Source: Vibrio sp. DW001 (GTDB taxonomy: Bacteria; Pseudomonadota; Gammaproteobacteria; Enterobacterales; Vibrionaceae). From it: 64,000 bases of DNA. The translations under genes and the position numbers were made by a program. How positions within the stretch are numbered: position 1 is the first letter of the stretch; the number at the start of each line of letters is the position of its first letter. This document shows positions 15,830 to 25,243 of this stretch, piece by piece. The stretch lies in assembly GCF_029016285.1 (NCBI RefSeq), contig NZ_CP091976.1, positions 186,001 through 250,000 on the forward strand, in the 5' to 3' direction. Under the pieces are notes generated by a model. The model was not told the origin of the DNA and did no database searches. It saw only the letters and a program-made list of their open reading frames with translations.

Positions 15830-17824
15830 ATGGAACGTAAACAACTAGCAAATGCAATCCGTGCCCTTAGCATGGACGGTGTTCAAAAAGCCAACTCAGG
15901 TCACCCTGGCGCACCTATGGGTATGGCTGATATCGCCGAAGTACTTTGGCGTGGTCACCTAAACCATAACCCACAAAACCCAGAGTGGGCTGACCGAGAT
16001 CGTTTTATACTGTCTAACGGCCACGGCTCAATGCTGATTTACTCTCTGCTTCACCTTTCTGGTTACGAGCTTTCTATTGACGATTTGAAAAACTTCCGTC
16101 AGCTACACTCGAAAACACCAGGTCACCCAGAATATGGCTATGCACCAGGCATTGAAACCACGACTGGTCCTCTTGGTCAAGGTATCACTAACGCTGTAGG
16201 TATGGCATTGGCTGAAAAAGCATTGGCCGCTCAGTTTAACCAAGAAGGTCACGACGTTGTTGACCACAACACCTATGTGTTTATGGGTGATGGTTGTTTG
16301 ATGGAAGGTATCTCTCACGAGGCGTGTTCTCTTGCGGGGACTTTAGGGCTTGGTAAGCTTGTCGCATTTTGGGATGACAATGGCATCTCAATCGATGGCG
16401 AAGTAGACGGTTGGTTTACAGACGACACACCGAAGCGTTTTGAAGCGTACGGCTGGCATGTTATCCCTGCGGTAGATGGTCACGATGCAACGGCTATCAA
16501 TGCGGCGATTGAAGCGGCGAAAGCGGAAACGGGTAAACCAACCCTTATCTGTACTAAAACGGTGATTGGTTTTGGTTCTCCAAACAAATCAGGTACTCAC
16601 GACTGTCATGGCGCACCACTAGGCGCAGACGAAATTGTTGCAACACGTAAAGCGTTAGGCTGGGAGCACGGTCCTTTTGAGATTCCATCGGAAATCTATG
16701 CGCAATGGTCTGCAAAAGAAGCAGGCGCAGCTAAGGAAGCAACGTGGAACGAGAAATTTGCAGCTTATGAAGCAGCATATCCAGAGCTTGCAGCAGAATT
16801 CAAACGCCGCGTAAACGGTGAGCTACCAGCAGAATGGGAAGCAAAAACGTCTCAAATTATCGCCGACCTTCAAGCCAATCCGGCGAACATCGCTTCACGT
16901 AAAGCGTCTCAAAATGCATTAGAAGCGTTTGGTGAAATGCTACCTGAATTTATGGGTGGCTCGGCTGACCTTGCGCCTTCAAACCTCACCATGTGGTCTG
17001 GCTCTAAGTCAATCACACCGGAAGATGCATCAGGTAACTACATCCATTACGGTGTGCGTGAATTTGGTATGACGGCTATCATGAATGGCTTAGCCCTTCA
17101 CGGTGGTTTTGTTCCTTACGGTGCGACCTTCCTGATGTTTATGGAATACGCACGTAATGCCCTACGCATGGCTGCATTGATGAAAGTGCAGAATATCCAG
17201 GTTTACACGCATGACTCCATTGGTTTGGGTGAAGATGGCCCAACGCACCAACCGGTTGAACAGGTTTCTTCTCTACGTTTGACACCAAACATGAGCACAT
17301 GGCGCCCATGTGACCAAGTTGAATCCGCCGTGGCTTGGAAATTCGCTATTGAGCGTAAAGATGGCCCAACATCGCTTATCTTCTCTCGCCAAAACCTAGC
17401 ACAGCAAGAGCGCGACGCGTCTCAGGTTGCTGACATTGCTAAGGGTGGCTACATACTGAAAGATTGTGACGGTAAGCCAGAGCTTATCCTTATTGCCACT
17501 GGCTCAGAGATTGAGCTTGTTGTTGCAGCTGCCGCGCAACTGACAACAGAAGGCAAAAAAGTACGCGTTGTCTCTATGCCTGCAACGGATGTGTTTGATA
17601 AGCAAGACGCCGCTTATCGTGAAGCTGTTCTTCCTGCTGACGTAAGAGCACGTGTTGCTGTTGAAGCAGGTATTGCTGATTTCTGGTACAAATACGTTGG
17701 TTTTGACGGTCGTATTATCGGAATGACCACCTTTGGTGAGTCTGCTCCAGCGGGTGAACTCTTCAAGATGTTCGGCTTTACAGTCGAGAACGTGGTTAAA
17801 GCCGCGAATGAAGTGCTAGCGTAA
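15830..17824 (+). CDS. tkt: Transketolase
   Basis: 664 residues, close to E. coli TktA (663). It starts [16 protein letters not shown] and has [16 protein letters not shown], the thiamine diphosphate motif [13 protein letters not shown] (about 154-166) through DDNGISIDG, the pyrimidine domain with [19 protein letters not shown] and the C-terminal domain. Reaction: ThDP-dependent two-carbon transfer between ketose and aldose phosphates in the pentose phosphate pathway. Paired with talB, so both non-oxidative branch enzymes are co-ordered. Xylulose-5-P produced by the ascorbate (ula) pathway elsewhere in this window is one of its substrates. Confidence 0.97.
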   Translation: MERKQLANAIRALSMDGVQKANSGHPGAPMGMADIAEVLWRGHLNHNPQNPEWADRDRFILSNGHGSMLIYSLLHLSGYELSIDDLKNFRQLHSKTPGHPEYGYAPGIETTTGPLGQGITNAVGMALAEKALAAQFNQEGHDVVDHNTYVFMGDGCLMEGISHEACSLAGTLGLGKLVAFWDDNGISIDGEVDGWFTDDTPKRFEAYGWHVIPAVDGHDATAINAAIEAAKAETGKPTLICTKTVIGFGSPNKSGTHDCHGAPLGADEIVATRKALGWEHGPFEIPSEIYAQWSAKEAGAAKEATWNEKFAAYEAAYPELAAEFKRRVNGELPAEWEAKTSQIIADLQANPANIASRKASQNALEAFGEMLPEFMGGSADLAPSNLTMWSGSKSITPEDASGNYIHYGVREFGMTAIMNGLALHGGFVPYGATFLMFMEYARNALRMAALMKVQNIQVYTHDSIGLGEDGPTHQPVEQVSSLRLTPNMSTWRPCDQVESAVAWKFAIERKDGPTSLIFSRQNLAQQERDASQVADIAKGGYILKDCDGKPELILIATGSEIELVVAAAAQLTTEGKKVRVVSMPATDVFDKQDAAYREAVLPADVRARVAVEAGIADFWYKYVGFDGRIIGMTTFGESAPAGELFKMFGFTVENVVKAANEVLA

Positions 17825-17844
17825 CCGTACGAATCATCGCGAAA

Positions 17845-17870
17845 TCAGTCATTCGTAACAGAATGACTGA
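17845..17870 (+). other. Hairpin just before the tkt terminator
   Basis: TCAGTCATTC-GTAACA-GAATGACTGA is a perfect 10-bp stem 20 bp after the tkt stop and just ahead of the terminator hairpin. Tandem hairpins of this kind often protect mRNA 3' ends. Confidence 0.6.
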
Positions 17871-17872
17871 AC

Positions 17873-17903
17873 AAAAAAACCGAGCTTTTTGCTCGGTTTT
17901 TTT
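17873..17903 (+). terminator. Rho-independent terminator after tkt
   Basis: AAAACCGAGC-TTTTT-GCTCGGTTTT followed by further T residues; strong stem and uridine tract. Confidence 0.92.
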
Positions 17904-18035
17904 AATTTCCATCTTACCGCTATCTATTGAATTTCTAACAGTAATCGATCGACTAAGAGCGTGTATATCTACTCATTATCTTACCGTTAAAGATGGTATA
18001 ATTATGGCATCGTACATCTGTCAGAAGCATATATA

Positions 18036-18779
18036 GTGAAAAATACCGTAGTTGAAGTCTGCGTTGACAATATTGAATCCTTACACACTGCCGTTGACGC
18101 GGGAGCAAAACGAATAGAGTTATGTAGCGCGTTGTCTGTCGGTGGTATTACACCAAGTTGGGCGTTTTCACATTATGCCGTGAAGAATAGCACTGTCCCG
18201 ATCTATGCCATGATTCGTCAACGAGCGGGAGATTTCCTATTCTCCTCAAACGAAATTGACATGATGACGGATGAAATACAAATGATGCGAGATTTGGGCG
18301 TCGCCGGTATTGTTATTGGAGCACTCAATGCGAATGCCACTATCAACGTCAGCGCTTGCCGACAATGGATCAATCACGCTGGCGATTTGGGTGTAACCTT
18401 CCACCGGGCCTTTGACATTGTACAAGATTGGCAATATTCACTCGAACAAGTCGTCGATCTTGGATGCGAACGAATCTTAACTTCTGGACAACAAGCAACC
18501 GCCGACAAAGGCATCAACGAAATAAAGCAGTTCGTCGAACAAGCAAACCAACGCCTTTCAATTATGCCCGGTTGTGGTGTGAACCGACATAACGCCCTGC
18601 CATTGATTGAAACGACAGGGGCAACAGAGATTCACCTATCCGGCAAAACTCAGCGTCAGTCCGCAATGATTAACCTCAATTCCCAAGTAAGTATGGGAGC
18701 CGAAATAAATGGTGACCAACTTATCGACGTGACTTCTTTTGACAAAGTACATACTGTAGTGAATCTACTCAATGGATAA
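18036..18779 (+). CDS. cutC: CutC family protein (copper homeostasis-type TIM barrel)
   Basis: 247 residues from a GTG start. The CutC fold is shown by VEVCVDNIESLHTAVDAGAKRIELC near the start, SALSVGGITPS, MIRQRAGDF, VTFHRAFDI (about 128-136), ERILTSGQQATA, IMPGCGVN and ATEIHLSG. CutC was first linked to copper tolerance in E. coli, but a direct copper role is disputed and the barrel and conserved residues suit a sugar- or metabolite-handling enzyme. It overlaps the lacI-type gene by 8 bp (ATGGATAA), so the two are co-translated, and it converges on a transporter-asparaginase operon. In this setting a metabolic role is at least as likely as copper handling. Confidence 0.85.
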   Translation: MKNTVVEVCVDNIESLHTAVDAGAKRIELCSALSVGGITPSWAFSHYAVKNSTVPIYAMIRQRAGDFLFSSNEIDMMTDEIQMMRDLGVAGIVIGALNANATINVSACRQWINHAGDLGVTFHRAFDIVQDWQYSLEQVVDLGCERILTSGQQATADKGINEIKQFVEQANQRLSIMPGCGVNRHNALPLIETTGATEIHLSGKTQRQSAMINLNSQVSMGAEINGDQLIDVTSFDKVHTVVNLLNG

Positions 18780-19812
18780 GAAGATTCGGACGCCAACACT
18801 CGCCGATGTGGCCACCCTAGCCGGCGTTTCAAAAGCGGTAGCATCACGAGCCTTATCTGGAAAAAACAGACCCATTTCAGCAGACAAAAAAACTCGCGTT
18901 TTGCAAGCAGCTGAAACCTTGGGGTATGTCGCTAACCCTTTTGCGCAAAGTCTGGCCAATAACGAAACCGGGCTTGTGGCCATAGTGGTCAATCATATCT
19001 CAGATGTCAGTGATCTCACCTTATTTGACTCTCTTATTCAAAGCATTCAGGCCATAGGTAAACGTGCACTCTTCGTTCGATTAAAATCACTAGATGACAT
19101 AAAAGCGTTACAAAAAAACTCGTTCGTTCAATACGTTGACGCCGCCTTAATTTTCTCTGATCTTATCGAACCAACGCTTGCTGAGTCCCTGTTTTTTACG
19201 AACAATATCATCATGCTTAACGGAAAGAGCCAACAAGATGGCTATTCAGTAAAAGTCAATGAAGAACCGGGGATCTTAAGTGCGGTTCACTACGCACAGT
19301 CGATAGGTGTTACTCGCGCTATTTTAATTGCTGGTCGACAATCATCCGTCACCGAAAAGCAACGTGTTTCTCATTACCTGCAACAATTTAACGCCAACGA
19401 AATTGAACTCATCAGTTCCACTTTTTGTAACTATTCGTACGATGACGCGTTAAATTATCTGCAATCATCTGATATTTCTGACTCCTCTAATCTCGGTGTA
19501 TTTTGTACATCAGATTCCATGGCAATGGCGGCTGTTGATTATTTTAATCTGAAGGCTTTACCTCATAATCATTGCATATTTGGGTTCGATAATACTGAAT
19601 TTTCGCGTCGAGGAAACTATCAGTTTTCGACCATCGGTTACAATAAACATGATTTTGTACAGGCCATTATTTCGATTGTTGATCACGTTCAGTCCTCTCA
19701 AGGAATCAACATTAACCATAAAGAAACAGACAATAGAAAATGGCTTCCTTTGAAAGAAAGCCATTGGGTCATTGAGACTCAGTTCTATCTAAATAATCTA
19801 GATAACCTGTAA
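18772..19812 (+). CDS. LacI/GalR family transcriptional regulator
   Basis: 346 residues. The HTH and hinge are clear: TLADVATLAGVSKAVASRAL, then SADKKTRVLQAAETLGYVANPFAQSL (about 9-62). A periplasmic-binding-like effector domain follows (GLVAIVVNHISD, VFCTSDSMAMAAVDYF, IFGFDNTEFSRR). The start overlaps the cutC stop. Most members bind a sugar-like effector and control adjacent uptake and catabolic genes. The neighbouring ABC/asparaginase operon is convergent, with only 11 bp between the stops, so control of that operon would need to act at its promoter 4 kb away. Confidence 0.92.
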   Translation: MDKKIRTPTLADVATLAGVSKAVASRALSGKNRPISADKKTRVLQAAETLGYVANPFAQSLANNETGLVAIVVNHISDVSDLTLFDSLIQSIQAIGKRALFVRLKSLDDIKALQKNSFVQYVDAALIFSDLIEPTLAESLFFTNNIIMLNGKSQQDGYSVKVNEEPGILSAVHYAQSIGVTRAILIAGRQSSVTEKQRVSHYLQQFNANEIELISSTFCNYSYDDALNYLQSSDISDSSNLGVFCTSDSMAMAAVDYFNLKALPHNHCIFGFDNTEFSRRGNYQFSTIGYNKHDFVQAIISIVDHVQSSQGININHKETDNRKWLPLKESHWVIETQFYLNNLDNL

Positions 19813-19823
19813 TGGATTAGGGG

Positions 19824-20618
19824 TTACCATATTGGCTTCAATGTTGGAGGGTTAGCATCTGCACCCCACCATTTTTTGTATGATGTCTCATAGTCACCAG
19901 AACTAATATATTCAGATACAAACATATCCATCCAGCGTAAAAACTCTTGATCGCCCTTTCTGATACCCACACCAATCGGATCATTTGAAAGTAAGCCAGG
20001 TAGTGTCTCTAAACGGTCCGTTTGCGTCGCCAAATAATCTATCAAAGAACTGTCTTCAATACCGGCATCAACTCGGCCTTGGCGCAGTAACAAAATGCCA
20101 TCTGGTGCGAAGTTATCGGTATACACCAATGTCGCCTCAGGTACTTCACGCTTTAAGAACGTTTCGCCCGTTGAACCACGACCAACAACCACCTTTTTGC
20201 CTTTTAAATCCGCTAGCGAATTAATTGCCATATCTTTTTGATGAATAATTCGTAAGCCCGCTCGCGCATAAGGAATAGAGAAATTAACTGATTTTGCACG
20301 TTCGAGCGTCGCGGACATGTTACCAATAACGGCATCAAGCTGGTCGGAAAATAACATAGAAACACGCGCATCACCGTGCACATCAGTAAAGCGAGCTTCC
20401 ACGCCTAGCTTCTCTGCCAAACGATACGCAAGATCAACATCATAACCGACTGGTTCATTTTTCTGATTGCGAAAACCGATAGGCTCACCACCTAGAGAAA
20501 CACCAATTCGAATGTAGCCTTGTTCGCGGATATCATCCAGTTTACCCGCGATAGCAGCCGATGAGCTCAACGCGATAACGCCAGACAACATTGTCGTTAA
20601 TATAGATCTAAATTTCAT
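19824..20618 (-). CDS. Polar amino-acid ABC transporter, substrate-binding protein
   Basis: 264 residues from ATG 20618, chosen because AAGGGA lies eight bases upstream and a clean Sec signal peptide follows (MKFRSILTTMLSGVIALSSS, cleavage after AIAG); an upstream ATG at 20654 would add 12 unlikely residues. The mature part is a type-2 solute-binding protein of the PAAT/SBP_bac_3 family (GYIRIGVSLGGEPIGFRN, PVGYDVDLAYRLAEKLG, DAVIGNMSATLERAKSVNFSIPY). It captures a polar amino acid or a derivative in the periplasm. It is the last gene of the operon with the asparaginase, ATPase and two permeases. Confidence 0.9.
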   Translation of the reverse strand: MKFRSILTTMLSGVIALSSSAAIAGKLDDIREQGYIRIGVSLGGEPIGFRNQKNEPVGYDVDLAYRLAEKLGVEARFTDVHGDARVSMLFSDQLDAVIGNMSATLERAKSVNFSIPYARAGLRIIHQKDMAINSLADLKGKKVVVGRGSTGETFLKREVPEATLVYTDNFAPDGILLLRQGRVDAGIEDSSLIDYLATQTDRLETLPGLLSNDPIGVGIRKGDQEFLRWMDMFVSEYISSGDYETSYKKWWGADANPPTLKPIW

Positions 20619-20632
20619 AATTTCGTCCCTTA

Positions 20633-21547
20633 TTAATATTTTTCCGCAATACACTCTTGCGGTTTGTCCATACCGGTTTTATATACCCAGTAAATAATAT
20701 CGCCCTCACAGCCAACATTGACCACTCGGTGATTGTCCTTGTTATCAATGGCATGGATAACCACGCCACCTAAAAATCCACCTTTTAGCCTGACAAGCTC
20801 TTCAATGGCCAACTCTACCGCCTGTTGCAGCGAATAACCGAGTCGCATCGCCATGACAATTGAATACGATGTGTTTGCACGAATAGTCATCTCTCCGGTA
20901 TGAGTACAGGCCGCGGCACCATAACGGCTATCGGCATAAAAGCCAGCACCCACAATCGGGGAGTCCCCCAAGCGACCTGGATATTTCCACGCCCAACCAG
21001 AAGTACTCGTTGCGGAATAAATACTGTCTTGATTGTCCTTCGTAAGAAATACCGTGGTATCCCGTACTTTTTCTGGATCCGTGATCATGGTATTTAAAGG
21101 GGCAAGATCACACTGTGATAGATCTGGATTCTCTTCCCCCATGATTTCTTGAAGCTTTTTCCACCAAACTTGTTTGGAATCTTCAAGAAGTGGGTTAGAA
21201 CAACTAAAACCCATCTCATTAGCAAAACGGGTCGCACCTTCGCCGACCAAAATTTCGTGATTCAGCTCTTCCATCACTTTTCTTGCGACACGGGTGATAT
21301 GGAAATGATCTTTAACTGCACCCACCGCACCAGTTCGCAATGAGTCACCATCCATCACCGCGCCATCAAATTCCATATCACCAAGAAGATTCGGCCATCC
21401 GCCATAGCCAACGCTACGAATACTCGGTTCCGCTTCTACTTTCTCTATGCCATGGATAATGGCGTCCAAACCGTTATCCCCGTTATCTAGCATCCTTGCG
21501 GTATCGTCAATGCCAGGCCAAGCTTCTGAATTTGAGAGAACAATCAT
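20633..21547 (-). CDS. Ntn-hydrolase of the glycosylasparaginase / isoaspartyl peptidase family
   Basis: 304 residues. Alignment by eye to glycosylasparaginase places the nucleophile at Thr164, followed 16-20 residues later by TSTSG and then GRLGDSPIVGAG (191-202), both family hallmarks. No signal peptide, so it is cytoplasmic, like its transporter ATPase. Family reactions: release of aspartate from N4-(GlcNAc)-asparagine or hydrolysis of Asn/isoAsp peptides, after self-cleavage before the Thr. Unusual: the residues around the nucleophile read R162-D163-T164-T165-V166, whereas classic enzymes have His-Asp-Thr-x-Gly. The TAATG overlap with the ATPase gene and a 14-bp gap to the binding protein show it is an integral part of the ABC operon, so its substrate is probably what the transporter imports. 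Confidence 0.85.
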   Translation of the reverse strand: MIVLSNSEAWPGIDDTARMLDNGDNGLDAIIHGIEKVEAEPSIRSVGYGGWPNLLGDMEFDGAVMDGDSLRTGAVGAVKDHFHITRVARKVMEELNHEILVGEGATRFANEMGFSCSNPLLEDSKQVWWKKLQEIMGEENPDLSQCDLAPLNTMITDPEKVRDTTVFLTKDNQDSIYSATSTSGWAWKYPGRLGDSPIVGAGFYADSRYGAAACTHTGEMTIRANTSYSIVMAMRLGYSLQQAVELAIEELVRLKGGFLGGVVIHAIDNKDNHRVVNVGCEGDIIYWVYKTGMDKPQECIAEKY

Positions 21548-22281
21548 TATTTACTATCCATTTTTTCTAAAAATCTAGCGATACGCGGGTCTTTCTTTCC
21601 ACCTTCTTCTGAAAAGAAATCATTTTTGTCCAAATCAACTCGAACCTTCCCTTCGTCTAAAAAAACAATTCGATTGGAGATTTTCTTTGCAAATGCGATT
21701 TCATGCGTGACGAAAATTAGGGTTGTGCCCGTCCTGGCAAGCTCCGCCAACACATCTAACACCTCAGAGGTCATCTCAGGGTCAAGCGCACTCGTGACTT
21801 CATCTAATAAAAGATATTCTGGCTCCATCGCCAGAGCGCGGCAGATACCGATGCGTTGCTTTTGGCCACCAGACAACTGGGCCGGATAAGCATTCATTTT
21901 GTCTGCGAGATCCACTGTGTTTAATAGCTCCATCGCTTTGCTCGTCGCTTCTTCTTTTGTGCGCCCCAAAACCTCTATCGGCGCAAGGGTAATATTGTCT
22001 AAAATCGTCAAATGAGGGTATAAATTGAAATGCTGGAATATCGTAGACACATTTTTCCGTATCTCCGCCAATTCTGCTTTCTTGCTCACCTCTAGGCCAT
22101 CCACCGTGATGCTACCCGCCTGAATTTTTTCTAATCCATTGATACAACGGATCAACGTGGACTTGCCAGAACCACTCGCACCAAGAATGGAGATGACATC
22201 CCCTTTATTGATGATCAGTGACACGCCTTTCAGAATATGAAGTTCACCAAAGCGTTTTTCTACATTGTTAATTTTAATCAT
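21547..22281 (-). CDS. Polar amino-acid ABC transporter, ATP-binding protein (GlnQ-like)
   Basis: 244 residues. Walker A GASGSGKST (about 34-42), Q-loop IFQHFNLYPHLT, signature LSGGQKQRIGICRALA (about 134-149), Walker B YLLLDEVTSALDPEM and the H-loop FVTHEIAFA. These are typical of GlnQ/HisP-type subunits that power polar amino-acid import. Its stop overlaps the asparaginase start (TAATG), and it follows the second permease gene by 9 bp. Note DEVTSALD where most members have DEPTSALD. Confidence 0.95.
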   Translation of the reverse strand: MIKINNVEKRFGELHILKGVSLIINKGDVISILGASGSGKSTLIRCINGLEKIQAGSITVDGLEVSKKAELAEIRKNVSTIFQHFNLYPHLTILDNITLAPIEVLGRTKEEATSKAMELLNTVDLADKMNAYPAQLSGGQKQRIGICRALAMEPEYLLLDEVTSALDPEMTSEVLDVLAELARTGTTLIFVTHEIAFAKKISNRIVFLDEGKVRVDLDKNDFFSEEGGKKDPRIARFLEKMDSK

Positions 22282-22290
22282 GATAAGCCT

Positions 22291-22962
22291 TTAAATATTT
22301 TCCCAATGCTGATGTTGCTTCAGCTTATTTTCAACACGCTTGCCTGCTTTTGCTAACAGCCATGACAGCACAAAGTAAGTTGCACCAATAATTGGCCAAA
22401 CCGCAAAAGGCTGCCATGTACGTTGGTTCAATATTTGTCCCACTTTGGTAATATCCATCACCCCGATGACCGAAACCAATGACGTAACTTGTAGCTGGTT
22501 AACCGCTAAGCCAATCAAAGGTGCGATGGCAACCAGCAGCGCTTGAGGAGTAATAATTTTGGTCAAAATTTTCAACTCAGAAAGCCCAAAACTTTGCGCC
22601 GATTCAATTTGGCCTTTATCGATAGAGGAAATGGCCGAGACAACAATGACAGACACAAACGCTGCGGTATTCCCCGTCAGCGTAATCATTGCCGCTTCCG
22701 TTGCTGTTAAGTTCACCCCTAAGAAAATAGGTAGACCAAAGTAAATCAAAAAGAGTTGAACCAAAACGGGTGAGTTTTTAAGGAATTCACCAACAAACGT
22801 CGACGTCGCACCAAGAATAGGAAGACGATAGTGACGGGTCAGGGCCAACACAATTCCAAAAACAGACCCAAATAGACTCGAAACAACAAACACATATAAC
22901 GATATGGAAATGCCACTGAGCAGCACAATCAAGTCATAGGGAACAAATTCGTGATTCGACAT
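22291..22962 (-). CDS. Polar amino-acid ABC transporter, permease subunit 2
   Basis: 223 residues with about five hydrophobic segments and the HisM/GlnP-type layout: early FGSVFGIVLALTRHY, GEFLKNSPVLVQLFLIYFGLP, and the cytoplasmic coupling (EAA) loop SAQSFGLSELKILTKIITPQAL. It forms the inner-membrane channel with the other permease. The two permease genes are separated by 2 bp; SD-like GGAGA precedes the start. Confidence 0.92.
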   Translation of the reverse strand: MSNHEFVPYDLIVLLSGISISLYVFVVSSLFGSVFGIVLALTRHYRLPILGATSTFVGEFLKNSPVLVQLFLIYFGLPIFLGVNLTATEAAMITLTGNTAAFVSVIVVSAISSIDKGQIESAQSFGLSELKILTKIITPQALLVAIAPLIGLAVNQLQVTSLVSVIGVMDITKVGQILNQRTWQPFAVWPIIGATYFVLSWLLAKAGKRVENKLKQHQHWENI

Positions 22963-22964
22963 AT

Positions 22965-23672
22965 CTATTCTCCAACCGTAAATTGTTGATTGAGCTTCTT
23001 ATGAATACCCGAAATGATGAGCGACAACGCATAGGTCAACACACAATAAAACAGCAACAAAAAGAAATAGACTTCAAACGGTCTGAATGTTTCCGCCGCA
23101 ATTATTTTTGCGGTACCCGTCAATTCATTCAACGTCACTGTCGATAAAATCGATGTGGTTAATATTAAATTAATGAAAACAGAACCGATTGGTCGGATAG
23201 AGGTTCTTAAGGCGATAGGCAAAATAATCTTGCTGTATATCTTTTTCTTTGCGATCCCAAACGACTGAGCCGCCTCAATGATACCCATATCCACTTGCTG
23301 AACGCTGGCCCTAAGAATATCGGCGCAATACGCTCCAACCGCTATCGATAGCGCAAGAATACCCGTGGTATAAGGGTCGATGAAAATCCCTAACTCTGGT
23401 AACCCATAGAAAATAAAGAAGACTTGTACAATAAAAGGAATATTTCGAAAACATTCGATATACCCATAACCAAACTTACTCAATGCTTTGTTCTGACTGA
23501 CACACGCAAACATAATACTTAGGCCGACAATAAAGCTGCCCATAATAGAAACCACACTCACCACGGCGGTAATAGCGAACCCATCAATAAAAACATCGAT
23601 ATATTTAACGATAATACTGATATCAAACATGTGGTATCCATCCTCAATTGAAATCGGTTTCACTATACTCAT
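22965..23672 (-). CDS. Polar amino-acid ABC transporter, permease subunit 1
   Basis: 235 residues, about five membrane segments, with ECFRNIPFIVQVFFIFYGLP and the EAA loop EAAQSFGIAKKKIYSKIILPIALR. First gene of the five-gene operon permease-permease-ATPase-asparaginase-binding protein. The start at 23672 has GAGG five bases upstream; an inner ATG at 23630 (MFDISIIVKY) with a weaker site is possible and would begin nearer the first membrane helix. Confidence 0.9.
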   Translation of the reverse strand: MSIVKPISIEDGYHMFDISIIVKYIDVFIDGFAITAVVSVVSIMGSFIVGLSIMFACVSQNKALSKFGYGYIECFRNIPFIVQVFFIFYGLPELGIFIDPYTTGILALSIAVGAYCADILRASVQQVDMGIIEAAQSFGIAKKKIYSKIILPIALRTSIRPIGSVFINLILTTSILSTVTLNELTGTAKIIAAETFRPFEVYFFLLLFYCVLTYALSLIISGIHKKLNQQFTVGE

Positions 23673-24027
23673 AAAAACCTCATATCAGCAATAATTTATT
23701 TCTCCTTACGTCGTCGCTGTAGCATTATTTGTGCAAAATACACCCTACTTTTTCATTTGATATGTCATAAAAAGAGCAAAACACAGCGCAATCATCACCT
23801 ATAAAAATGAAGTAGACGGACGGTTTTATTAAACATTGCCATTAACTTAAATAAAGATGAATACACCGGTGAAGTAGAATGCGTTTTCTCTAACGAGGAC
23901 AGGCACCTTATGAAACAAACTTTCAATTTACACTAAATCTTCTAATGCCTCGTAAAACAATGTATTGCATGGGTGCCATAACGATTATCCCGCTATATTG
24001 GGTTAAACACCTTACATGGGATCCGCT
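23673..24027. other. Intergenic region between the ABC operon and the transposase
   Basis: About 355 bp. It holds the divergent promoter area of the ABC operon on its left and, at 23895-23907, GAGGACAGGCACC, the left-hand repeat of the transposase-associated element. No LacI-type palindrome is evident near the operon start. Confidence 0.4.
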
Positions 24028-25194
24028 ATGACCACCGCCAGAAACCAACAAGTCTGTATAGAAGCCACGCCTTATTATCACTGCGTATCTCGGTGTGTTC
24101 GACGCTCCTTTCTGTGTGGGTATGATGCATTTTCAAATAGAAGCTATGAGCATAGAAGAGCGTGGATAGAAGCTCGCATCAAAGCGCTTGGCGCTATCTA
24201 TTGTATTGATATCTGCGCCTATGCGGTAATGAGCAACCATTATCATTTGGTTGTCCATATTAATAAAGGCAAGCTCGACTCGCTGACCGATTTGGAAGTC
24301 ATTCAACGTTGGGCCCTACTGCACGCAAAACCTGTCATCATCCAGCGATTTTTGGCCAATCAGTTAAGAAGTAAAGCTGAGATTAGGGTTGCTCTCAATA
24401 TTATCGAACAGTGGCGTGAGCGTTTGTATAGCCTGAGTTGGTTTATGCGTGAATTGAATTTTGAAATAGCGTTAAAGGCCAATAAAGAAGACAACTGTAA
24501 AGGGCATTTCTGGGAAAGTAGATACAAAAGTCAGGCTTTACTTGACGAAAATGCATTACTTGCGGCTATGGCGTATACCGACCTTAATCCCGTTCGTGCG
24601 GGTATCGCTAAAACGCCAGAATCCTCGGAATACACTTCCATCAAAGACCGTATAAATACGCTCGATAATCAACAAACAACCGCATCTAATTTGTTCCCTT
24701 TTATTGGAAACCCAACCAATGAGATACACTCTGGTATACCGTTTAGATTGATGGACTATATAGAATTGGTGGACTGGTCAGGAAAAGCCCTGAGGGACGG
24801 CAAGGCAAGCGTAAATAACCAATCACCACCTATCCTAGAAAGGCTTAAACTGACGCGGAAAGAATGGCTGACAGTCTGTACTCAGTTGGAACGAAAACGT
24901 GCTCTGTTAGTCGGTGGCAAAACGAGTATTTACTCTGCTTTATCTCAATTGCAACGAAGTCGGATACGAGGGTGTCAACTAAACTAGTCCAATATCTCAA
25001 ATTTTCACTTCTATTAAAACAGACAAGACGAATTGTCGCATTTCAGACCCTGTCATATTCAATTAGTGACTAAAATCAGATTGAGATCTTAGGTACGCGA
25101 ATTCACTTCTAAAAACTCACATCAAAACTAACCAATTTAACTACAATGTGGGAGTTTGGGAATCTGTTTCTTTCCCTTTTTATGGTGCCTGTCC
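23895..25194 (+). mobile_element. REP-associated transposase element bounded by inverted GGACAGGCACC repeats
   Basis: GGACAGGCACC at 23897-23907 and its exact reverse complement GGTGCCTGTCC at 25184-25194 flank the Y1-type transposase gene. No target-site duplication is seen, which suits HUH/Y1 enzymes. The boundaries are inferred from the repeats, so whether the whole 1.3-kb block moves as a unit or is a stationary transposase with its REP repeats is open. The same repeat, whole or decayed, recurs at 27704 and 29565. Confidence 0.6.
24028..24987 (+). CDS. REP-associated tyrosine transposase (Y1/HUH, IS200-like)
   Basis: 319 residues from ATG 24028 (MTTARNQQVCIEATPYYHCV), preferred to ATG 24016 because GGGA is spaced correctly and this is the usual opening of the family. 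HUH residues are in MSNHYHLVVH (His71/His73). RRSFLCG, GHFWESRYKSQALLDE and AYTDLNPVRAGIA are standard for the TnpA-REP group, which nicks and rejoins single-stranded DNA at REP hairpins. The reading frame looks intact. It sits at the edge of an AT-rich accessory segment and carries its own repeat copies at both ends. Confidence 0.92.
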   Translation: MTTARNQQVCIEATPYYHCVSRCVRRSFLCGYDAFSNRSYEHRRAWIEARIKALGAIYCIDICAYAVMSNHYHLVVHINKGKLDSLTDLEVIQRWALLHAKPVIIQRFLANQLRSKAEIRVALNIIEQWRERLYSLSWFMRELNFEIALKANKEDNCKGHFWESRYKSQALLDENALLAAMAYTDLNPVRAGIAKTPESSEYTSIKDRINTLDNQQTTASNLFPFIGNPTNEIHSGIPFRLMDYIELVDWSGKALRDGKASVNNQSPPILERLKLTRKEWLTVCTQLERKRALLVGGKTSIYSALSQLQRSRIRGCQLN

Positions 25195-25243
25195 CTGAAG
25201 TATCCTCCTGAAGTATCCTGCTGAAGTATCCCCTGAAGTATCC
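25195..25243 (+). repeat. Four-copy tandem array of CTGAAGTATCC
   Basis: Exact 11-mers at 25195, 25208, 25221 and 25233, so periods of 13, 13 and 12 bp. The array begins at the base after the right-hand transposase repeat. It is not in a credible reading frame. Confidence 0.9.
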
